Source: Toxonevra muliebris
Taxonomy: Eukaryota > Arthropoda > Insecta > Diptera > Pallopteridae
NCBI GenBank assembly: GCA_963691655.1
Contig: OY829329.1
Location: 62,366,852-62,430,851 of the forward strand
Direction of reading: 5' to 3'
DNA length: 64,000 nt
Within the stretch, counting starts at the first letter, position 1, and each line of letters starts with the position of its first letter. Positions 54,771-64,000 of this stretch are shown here, piece by piece. The notes beneath the pieces were generated by a model that saw nothing but the letters and a program-made list of their open reading frames with translations, had not been told where the DNA came from and did no database searches. Made by a program: the position numbers and the translations under genes.

Positions 54771-57700
54771 GATATGATGTGTTCACTTAACAATATTGCA
54801 AGCACACTCACTATATTTATAAATGCATTCATCATATCTAAGGAAGTAAACCTCCATCGAATGAATCATAGTTTAGTTTTCTGTTCACGCTCTATTTATT
54901 CTTCAATTAAATTGTCTTCTAAAGTTCCAGCGAAATACTCGACCAAGTTTCAAAATAACACCCGTCACAGATTCAGAGAAACACTTTATCAGTCCGTAAA
55001 AAAACACTCTGCCAGAGCTCTAAGTAAATGCTCATAAAATCTTAGAAGAAATGCTCAAAAAACTTTGAAAGAAACCCATATTCTGCCACCGCTTACAGAA
55101 TACTTATGGTCGTGGCTTTCATATTATTTTATGTAGATGAATCATTATCTTTACTCAAAGTGCAGTAAAAATTCAGCGCTTCCTGAGCGCTTCTTTGAAG
55201 AGTATTTCATATATTGGCTATTGGGTATAAGAGCATATGAGAATATGCATGAGTATTGCATTGCTGTTTCATTTTCCTTTATTGTAAAATACCATGTAGT
55301 GTATTTAGTCTGCATTATGTCTATGCATATGTATTTTTTACAGTCTTTCAATAAAGAAAATCGATTTTGTCTCTACTTTAGGTACTTTTTTTTTTATAGT
55401 AATACGATTGTCATTAGATCGATCCAGAAAGCTATACAGATAGGCTTATTCAAATGGATTATAGAATCATATTAACTTTTATACCTTTAGTAGAATTCAC
55501 TCCAATTATTTTTGAATATAAAAAAAAGCTTTTGCTGAGTGACTCATGAATGAATACTTAGTGATTCATTCATACCAAGCTCAAACAAATAAGCATAGAA
55601 ACAATAAATTTGGATGATACATGCTTCGCGTGAAGTATAACTCAACTATATAGAGATTTTGGTAAATTTTATCTCTAAAAGAGGAAAATGGGCGTGGCAA
55701 TTCGGCAATTCGGAATGGTGTATCTTTAAACCATGCCAAGTAGATTATTAAAATTTATAATGATTAAATGTAATTATAAAATTAAAATTAATATTATTTT
55801 CATGTAGATTTCAAAACCTATCACTAGAGGAAATCTCTCATATAAAGGAAATCAAAGATTCACTAGACTGATTCCCAAAATTTATGTATAATTAGAAATT
55901 TTTTTAAATCGATGCATAAGAATTGATGATATACTCCCCCGATCAGAAAACTCAGCCTCACACAAAAAAAAAATCAGCACAAAATTGTGTAAAATAAGAA
56001 AATGAGCCAGTTGGTCAGTTGACTTGCCGACGAAATGACTTCGTACTAATATATCTGATTTGAATCACACCATAGCCATTTTTATAAGCGTGTTTGTAAG
56101 AGTACTTCATTTGTACTTGCATTTAATTTGCCCTAAAATTAAAAATTCAGGCAGACCTGTATAAACAAACACACATATGCACGAAAGTTATTTTTCTTCA
56201 TTTTTTTCTTTGTGACTCATGAATATTCAATTGAATAAAACAAACTTTTGATTATTTTCGAAGGACACCGTCTTCGTTGTCATTGTTGTCGAACAATTCG
56301 CATCAATTGACAATTCTTCAATTTGGACATCAACATATCAAAGTGATAATCAACAAATCACTTGAACTCAATTCGAGAATTACACTCAACTCAAGTGGTA
56401 GCGAGCGACCGATGGCAATGAAACGATGACGACAATAAAAGGAAGAAGGAAGGAAAATGAAATGAGTGAAATGAATGAACTAAGCTGAAGGAATATTGAA
56501 CTGATGTGAGGGAGTGCGAAAATAAAAGAGAGAGAGTGAGAGAGAGAGAGGGTAGAAAGGTTGAAGATTCAAATGACTACAAAAGTTGAGTAGTAATAGC
56601 GAGAAGTATCGGAAATGCAAACGGAAAATGTTGAATAAAGTTAAGAGAGCAGCAGTAGTAGCTATTCAAATTTATTTCAACTTCCATACAATGTACGATT
56701 ACGATGAGTACAGATGTGTATGTAGGTACTATATATCCGTTTAAACTGATTTTCTATTTGCTAGAACCAACAACAAAAATTACAATGATATATAAAATAC
56801 TAAGTAATACAATAACAAAAGTATAGAATTAATAATGCAAAAAAAAAATAGCACCTAACAATAGAATGAACGTGTCTATTGATCTATTGACAATTTTCAA
56901 TTCGAAATATTGAATCGATGAAAATCTTTCGCTACTTTGGTATGCGGTACATTGAAGGACAACCAGCAATACTAGCGACAATAGCAACTGCGCCAATAAT
57001 AGTAATAACAACTACAAAAACGAGCAATACTCAATTGTGTTGTTGTTGTCGTTTTCATCACAGCTGCTACTAAAGAATCATAGATTACAAAATGTAATAT
57101 GGTTTATTTCGTTCGTCCTGCAGAAAATACTTGACAACTATCAGCACTACTACAACTATGTATTAAAACTCTCTCCTTCTCTCTCTGTCTGTCTCTTTTT
57201 CTTTTTACCTACCTACCTACCTATAAATTGACAATCTTCAAAGCCAAGTGGTGAATAAGGCAACAGAAAACACTGCACACATACTCGTATACTTTCATAT
57301 CGCACCTAGAACACCAAACAAGTAGCTTCATTTGTACTTATTGACGTGACAAATGAAGGTGTTGATTGCAATATTCGTTCGTTCGTTCGTTCAGTTCCTT
57401 TAGTTTGGCTAGCACATTGCCACTAGTAACAACACTTCCTATCTTTTGTTAAATTATGTAGGTGTGTCTTGTGTTGTTAGTTAGTTAGTTACTGCACCGT
57501 AGAGTAGTTTTATTGTTACTTTAATGCTATGCTATGCTATAGCGCATATTTCCCTGCTATCAATTTTACTTTTAAAGTACCTACTATAGTTTGGGCGACA
57601 TGAGTGTTTATGTACGAGTCCACACTAAAAATTTGCTACTATTGTCAATTGTAAATTGGAAACACGTTCATTCATTGGCAAGTAACGTGATTGAAGATTT

Positions 57701-58169
57701 ATTAAGTATCAATAGTAGTGCTCTTCTTCTTCTTCTACATACTTCTGCTATTTCTGTTTATGCTCTGTAAATCAACAAATTGCATTAAAAGTTGTCATGT
57801 AGTAGTTACTTACATAGTTTTCAAATTGCAAAATTTAATTTCGATGTATTTTTACACGTTTCGAATCGAAGTAGTGACTAATCAATTGGAACTGTAAATT
57901 TTTATCAATAATTATTGTTTTTTTTTTTTAGTTTTTAATAGTCGCCAATGCAAGTAACATCCAGGAGTAGTTGCTATTATTATAATGAAATCAATAAATC
58001 ATCGGAATTGATGCTAATATTGTTATATTGAAAAGCTTAGTTTAAATTCAATTTTATGTAACAAAAACTTTTTTCATTTTCAAGGATTAGCTGTACTATT
58101 TATTTTATTTTGTTCATATGAAAAGAACCACACCTACCAAAATTAGTGAATATTATTTCGAGGCTTAAT
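54771..58169. other. AT-rich non-coding DNA with microsatellites
   Basis: GA runs (56528-56552), ACCT tetranucleotides (57209-57222), TTCG (57374-57391) and TTAG (57476-57490) repeats are present. The open frames at 54774-55037 and 55137-55475 show no recognisable domain or splice context. Confidence 0.5.
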
Positions 58170-59490
58170 TTTTCAGGAATTAGTGGTCCAGCTAGATGCT
58201 TATCAGTGAGTCAGTCAGCATGTGAGCTAATAAGCCAGTAAGTGAATCTTATAGTTGAATAAATCTCCCAGATAATGTGTCGGTCAGACAATGAGTCAAT
58301 TCTGTTCGAATCAGTTAGAGAATGAGTTAAACAGCTACTAAGAAAAATGTTTTATGAATGAATTGATCAGTGCGTGAACCAGTCTGTGAGGGTAGCAGAT
58401 AAAGAATGAATTAGTCAGTGTTTGAATCAGTCAGTGTTTGAATAAATCGGTGTGTGAATCTTATCAGAGGTTAATCTGCCAGTAATTGCATATTAATGAA
58501 TCTATTTGGTAATATAATAGACATACAATGGACCAAAAAGTCCTGCAAGTTAATCTTGCCTTTCAATGAGTCAACATGTAACTGACCGCCATTCATATAT
58601 GAGATTTTCTGTGAGCAAATTAGCCTATGAGTAAATCATGCAGTGAATTAACCAGTCACTGAATGAATCTTCTCAGTCAATTTTGCCAAAAAATTAGTCA
58701 GTTAGTTTTTGTTAGTGAGTGAGTCAGTTTGTGACTGAACCCTATGCAGAAGTGAGATAATCTCAGTCTCTCAGTCTTTGAAGGGATCAGCGAGTGTCTA
58801 TGAGAAGATTGATTAGAGAGTGAATGAGTCATTAAGCAAATAAGTCTATGAATTCATTAGCCATTGGTAGAATTAGTCAGTGAGTGAACCAGCCGATGTG
58901 TGAATCATTATGTGAGTGAATCAGTCAGCAAGTGAACCAATGAGCGACTGAATCTTGTCAGACAGTGAACCACTCAGGGAATGAAACAGTAAACAATTGA
59001 CGGGACACTGCATAATGGGGAGACATGCTGCAAGACTAGGACTGCGTTTCAATGACTTCTGTCGGGGCTGCGGCTCTGAGGAAGAAGAAGAAACAGTCCT
59101 CCATTTCATGTGCGAATGCCCATCCCTGACCAAAAGGAGACTAAAACTCCTGAGCTTACCTTTCTTCACTAGTCTGTCCGAGCTATCAGCCATAAATATT
59201 AAGGACATAGCCAGATTCATTATGGATACCTCATGGTTCTCCACTCCGTAAATGGGGGAGTCGCGCCACACTGTGGTATCACAATGAGCCAAATTATGTG
59301 CTTAAGTGTGCTTTTAAGTAGAAGGCTGCCACTCCAACCTAACCTAAACAATTGAGTCAACTGTGAGAAGTTCCTTCGGCCCATTTAGTTAGACTGTTTC
59401 ATTCAGTTATAAATTCAGTATGTGAATCAATCAGAATCAAAACCATTCAGTTGTAGAGTTTGTGTGTGAATCAATCAATCAATAAATGGT
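58170..59490. repeat. Degenerate minisatellite around GAATCAGTCAGTGAGT
   Basis: Variants such as AATCAGTCAGTGTTTGAATC, GAGTCAGTCAGCATGTG and AATGAGTCAATTCTG recur about every 16-30 bases over 1.3 kb. They resume right of the LINE fragment at 59001-59345 (AATCAATCAGAATC, TGTGTGAATCAATCAATC). The array was whole before the LINE inserted. Confidence 0.7.
59001..59345 (+). mobile_element. Short 5'-truncated LOA-like LINE copy
   Basis: AAACAATTGA at 58991-59000 and 59346-59355 is a 10-bp target duplication (11 with the preceding T). The copy keeps the last 80 or so codons of ORF2 (TGHCIMGRHAARLG, CRGCGSEEEEETVLHFMCEC, stop at 59249-59251), the 3' UTR and the AACCTAACCTAA tail. The protein differs from the 39.2 kb copy at only a few positions, so both come from the same recent family. 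Confidence 0.9.
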
Positions 59491-59511
59491 TTACATATAT
59501 TTGATTGATAA

Positions 59512-60777
59512 CACTGTGCTGGTCATAAAATGTAGCAGACGGGAGACATATCGTTTCCAACTAATTCGGGGTCAAGGAATTTAGTGGTGATAACCGTTTT
59601 TCCCCTATCAGCAATGTTTCATACAAAAATTTTTTTTTTAAGTTTTGGTTTGGGGGTATACTACGAAGTTATATGTTCCTCTTTTTATTGCAGTGAAAAT
59701 TCGTATCGAGGGGTTTTTTGGCATGAAAAATCTGAATCTGGTATTTATTTGCAGAAAAAAATAATTTTAGACATAGCTCCCATACAAAAAACCGTCAAAA
59801 ATCCCCAAAAAGCGGAATATTTGTATGGGAGTTATCCTTATTTTACATCGAAATAAATTAGATTTTTGCACTCATCATTTGTTTCGTTAAAAAATCAGGT
59901 TTTGAACAATCCGCTAAAAAATAAGTATCCAGTTCTCATAACGACCGATCAAACATTACTAAACAAAAATTTCACTATCCGACAAAAATAAATTTTTCCA
60001 AAAATAACAAGGTTCTGCAAGTGGATTCTGCTAGAACTCGGGACAAAAAATCATACTGGTCTCTGCGTTTTAAAAGTTTACCTCAAATTTTTTTTGTATG
60101 CGGGCTTAAGTAAAATAAACCATATGACAACTTGTTAGTTTTGCATCAAAGCTTGTTTGTATGCTCGGAAATTTTTAGTAAAATTTTCCGTATAATATTT
60201 TCCTCCAACATATTAACCCTTTGGCGCCCTCCAGTACGGGTCATTTTTGCCCTTATCGAAAAAGTTACTTGTTTTACCCATTACGAGGGTTGATATAGGG
60301 TTAATATGTTCAAAAAATATATTGCCCATGAAGTTTTACTATAGGTCACTGAACAACAAAAATCTGTAAACTTAGTTTTAGGAAACATTAACCCAAATTC
60401 CAAAAATGATTCAAATTTTCAGCTTTTATGAGAACTGGATGCTTATTTTTTAGCCGATTGCTCTGAAACTTTCAGAAATTAGTTTTTTAACGAAAAAAAT
60501 TATGTGTGCAAAAATTTAATTTATTTCGATGTAAAATGAGGGCAACTCCCATACAAATATTCCACTTTTTGAGGATTTCTGACGGATTTTTGTATAGGAG
60601 CTATGTCTAAAATTATTTGTTTCTGAAAATAAATATCAAATTTGTATGAAACACTGCTGATAGGGAGAAAAACGGTTATCACCACTGAATTCCTAGACCC
60701 CCCCCCCCCCCCGAATTAGTTAGAAACGATATGTCTCCCGTCTGTTACAATTTTTTTTTTTTAATTCGATCACAGTG
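59512..60777. mobile_element. Long-inverted-repeat element LIR-1, TAA duplication
   Basis: The left end is TAA (59509-59511) then CACTGTGCTGG. The right end, reversed, is CACTGTGATCG, followed by TAA (60778-60780). Arms run about 59512-59945 and 60430-60777. Shared blocks are CAGACGGGAGACATATCGTT, GGTGATAACCGTTTTTC, TTTTAGACATAGCTCC, TTACATCGAAATAAATTA and TAAGTATCCAGTTCTCATAA. The left arm has about 105 extra bases (59630-59737). The loop holds a TTAACCCT...AGGGTTAA piece (60213-60303). The element is non-coding. Confidence 0.87.
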
Positions 60778-60780
60778 TAA

Positions 60781-63700
60781 TTTATGAATGCGTTTTTATA
60801 CCTCTTTGACTTCAATACCAAATTTCTTTAACTTGAAATCTCAAATTCATAGCGAGAATTGAAATATTATTTAATGGCTTCAAGTTTTAATAGACGTTCA
60901 AATCTTTGATTCACATACTCTAGTTAACAATATTTCCGCTAAACATTATTTAGCTGCTAAACATTAATGAATGTTTCATTTGCGAAAGTTTGTGGCGATT
61001 ATCCTAGAGGTAGCGAATTAACACAAGCCTATTCAATATTAATCAATAATTCAGAATATGTGGCGCTTCAGCGGGATTTAACCTGATCTAGAAATGGATC
61101 ATTCAGTGTATAAGCTATTCTGTGCGTGAGTTGGACAAAATGAGTCATTATTATATAACTCCTTTAGATAATGACTCATTAACTAAGTAACTCATTTCTG
61201 AGCAACATTTACTCAGAAATAATAGAATTTATGTATTTGAGAAGTTTTACTGAAATTTAAGATGATTTGATAAATTTATATAAGCTCTTAAAATTAGTTA
61301 GTTTATTACCTCTAAAATAAGTAAGTCTTTCCTAACTAATTATTTCATTTCATTTCTTATAATTAGTTATTTGAGGATACTCAGAAATGTTACGTCCTCT
61401 CACATCTTAAAGCATCTTATCTTCTCTACTTCAACTACCATGTAGTTATTTTAAAAGCAATATTAAATTTAATTATTTCTTGAATATTCTTGTGAACAAA
61501 TTCCCAGCAATGAAAATAAATTATGTAGCATACTAGAAAATTATTAGTAACTATGTATACTTAACCCATCTACTGCTGACAGGCAAATTGACAGAAGACA
61601 TGCAAGTGTAGTATGTACCATAGAACTTTGTGCATGGTTAAACAAACAAATGGACACATCAACGGCCAGAAAGTTTTCAAAGTAGCAACAAAAATATATT
61701 TCCTGGCAGCAACTAAAAAATATTTCTTATAAAAAAAAATTTTATGTGCATACAAGAAAAGTGACCAAATGCCAAAGGCAGAGAATGAGAGTAGCAAAAT
61801 GTTGATAGTTAAATATTCTTTTTTCTATATTTTCAAAAAATATATTTAAAAAAAAAAAAGAAAAAGAAAACACTATGTAAGGCAGTTGAAAACAAGGATA
61901 TCGTCAACTGGTATGAATGACGTTAGAATGATAACCACATACTCAAAAGGACAATTCAACAAAAGCACTATACTATACGAAAGAGTAAAAGCGCACAAGA
62001 GACATACTAACAAAAAGAAAAAAAAAAAACGAAAAGGAAAGAGAGGAGAAGTGAAAAAAGGATATCTAAGGCTGTCATGGTGTATAAATACCTATCCAAG
62101 TATACTCGTTTATTTTTAGCACAAAACGTTGAAAAAGTTCATTCACTTAGAGGTTCTGACGAGGGCTGATGGTAAGGGTGAAAAAGTTAAGCACACAAGA
62201 AAGCAAAGCAACGTGCAAAGCAAAATATAAAAATAAAAAAATTCTGTGAAATAAAAATAAACATGGCTTCAAAAAACATGGAAGTAGCAAAATAATCACA
62301 AAATAAAGAAAACGCCAAAAAAAAAAAACAAAAATGTTTTCCAGAAGGACATAGCTCATAGCATAAAATAGGCAGCATAAATGTCGTGAGTGTAAACGTC
62401 AGCAACAGCGGAAACCCCTAAAGTACCCTAGACATGCAGGTGACACGAAAAATGAACTCTCATTGAAGAAAATGTCAAGCGGAAGAAATATCGACAAGTC
62501 GTTTCCGTTTCCCCCAACAAAAACACATAAAGAGAGCTTCGCTCTTTTCATTCATGCACTCACTACCTGCAGCTGATGCGATCTCATGCTGACGACGACA
62601 ACGTCAATGCAATGCGCTGTGTAATGCAATGCAATGCGATGAGTTGATGTGACATGATGTGACGTGATGTGACATTACACAACACTGTAGTGATACTTGT
62701 GCAGGCTGGCGCCTCCGCTCTCTCGTGAATGAAAGTCGAATGTGACTACGGGGATTGCAATGAATGACGGGCGAACGGTGTCGATGCAGCGCAATGCGGG
62801 GAGCGTGAACGTAGCTGAAAGGTGCACTGGTGTCAAGTATGACCATCAACTTTTTTTTCTCATTTCATTTTATTTTTAGTTTTTAGTTTTTTTTTATAAT
62901 TTTTTGATCCACTTGGCTTCTTTCATTTTTGTGTATAGACAAGCTTAACCAGTTATATGGTCATATACACGTACATATTTATCTACATATGTATATGTGA
63001 GAGCGTATACATTTATGTAGGCGAGTGTTCATCTTCTCACTTACATTTTTCTTTTTTTTTTGTGTTTTTTTTTTTTTTTATTCAAGCATTTTGTTACTTC
63101 ATGTTCATTTTGTATGTACATACTTTCGTGTCTTAAATCTTCTTCTCACTCTTATGCTCAGTCATTCCTTTTCACTATTCTACTTTTGAAAGCTTTCTAT
63201 ATTCTACTTCAGCTTATACATACCTGGCGTAACTTGGCTGTCATTTCATTAGCGTTAGTCCGGTTGTGTGGGAGCTTTGTTGTGGGTGTTAGTTTTGCAC
63301 GTGTTAATGTTATAATACACACACTCACACAGAGACACATGCATACATGTTCTACTTGATTAGTGTTAGTTGATGACATTTATGTTGGCTATTTTGCTGA
63401 TAGCATTAATGCTTGTCAATGTTTAGTAAGTTAGTTTGAGCGTGTATGTGTTCATGTATTAAGCTTAGCAAGTTTTATTTTATTTTTTTATTTTATTGAA
63501 CTTTATTATGTACAACATTTCCGTTTTCTTTTTATAAATTTTATTTTATAGTTCGAAAATGATTTTATTATCCCAAGGTGAGAGCACTGAAATAATATCA
63601 GCAAAAAAAAAATAAAAAAAAATTAAAATTTTTATTTCTCCTAGAAAGCATGAGGTGAGAGGACAACATCATTGGAAGTATTTGTATTTGGTTTTTAAAA

Positions 63701-64000
63701 GGCTATACTGCAAGGTTTTGGATTCTGAAATAATTAATATAAGAACCATTTCTTTACGTAGAGAAACTCTATGAGTTTTTCTGCAAGTTTTCTGTTTCTG
63801 CCATTTAATAATAATTGACTTTTCTGAGGTATTATATTCACATAGAGAAAGTTTTTTAATCTCTTCATTGGCTTGAACCTTCAAAAATAAGTTAAGGAAA
63901 TGTGGGCAATTTGCTTCGCATCACAGTTGAATTATTTATTTAGTTTTGACTTCAAATTGCGAAACCTGCTCCAAACTGTCGTTCTACTCGTAGTTTTAAT
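60781..64000. other. AT-rich non-coding DNA
   Basis: It contains a TGCAATGCGATG/GATGTGACATGATGTGAC minisatellite patch at about 62610-62680, poly-A runs (61848-61859, 62318-62329) and poly-T runs (63052-63080). No exon, RNA gene or further element was recognised. Confidence 0.5.

Noticed and set aside
54774..55475. Two plus-strand frames (87 and 112 codons) right of hAT element B
   Set aside because: No family resemblance, no splice context and no codon pattern distinguishing them from chance frames.
60213..60303. A 90-bp TTAACCCT...AGGGTTAA piece as a separate piggyBac MITE
   Set aside because: It lies in the loop of LIR-1 and the flanking words are also inverted, so it may just be the tip of the main hairpin.

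Overview
This is a window of nuclear DNA from an insect, most likely a higher (schizophoran) fly. The evidence is the short introns, a TATA plus TTCAGTC-initiator promoter, a DUF1091 gene of the kind expanded in flies, CAG/CAA-rich coding repeats and abundant CA and poly-T tracts. The transposon mix (mariner, Tc1/rosa-like, piggyBac, hAT, R1-clade and LOA-like LINEs) would suit a tephritid fruit fly, but the species cannot be proven from this window. There is no operon structure, no rRNA or tRNA gene and no CRISPR array.

Only two host coding features can be supported. The first is a complete three-exon gene on the minus strand (29654-30319) for a secreted DUF1091 (MD-2-related lipid-recognition, CheB-like) protein of 176 residues. 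It has two short introns (55 and 80 bp) and a well-placed TATA box and initiator. The second is one coding exon on the plus strand (35333-35912). It carries three upstream short ORFs, an Asn/Gln- and Ala-rich stretch, a hydrophobic signal-like segment and a consensus donor that leaves a phase-1 intron. No partner exon is visible, so much of the window may be intron of one large plus-strand gene, with the DUF1091 gene possibly nested inside it on the other strand.

The rest is AT-rich non-coding DNA shaped by transposons. From left to right: a mariner element cut by the window edge (1-1026); a decayed minisatellite (3840-5290); a piggyBac relic with matching ends and TTAA sites, containing a Tc1/mariner fragment (5429-6638); a 5'-truncated R1-clade LINE inserted in a CA/GT-type repeat with a 14-15 bp target duplication (8621-10482); a LOA-like LINE relic (11216-13300); a minisatellite with a TA-flanked MITE inside (15290-15890); purine-rich minisatellites; a TTAA MITE (22283-22527); and a field of decayed repeats (24980-27370).

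The right half continues with three broken copies of one LINE family between 28.6 and 38.9 kb; an internally deleted rosa-like element; a set of nested insertions (32918-35215); a young LOA-like LINE with an open 1146-codon frame and a 14-bp target duplication (39115-42751); a strong RNA-like hairpin (46669-46746); a second TTAA MITE (47190-47700) beside a long-inverted-repeat element (47718-49387); a Tc1 relic; a hAT-type element with an 8-bp duplication (53876-54762); and a further LOA fragment next to another long-inverted-repeat element (59001-60777).

The most unusual coherent signal is a group of four elements (32.9, 39.0-42.95, 47.7 and 59.5 kb), with a probable fifth relic at 12.7 kb. 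They share ends reading CACTGTG or close to it, 3-bp TAA/TTA flanks where both ends survive, and inverted arms of about 300-430 bp that differ in sequence between families.
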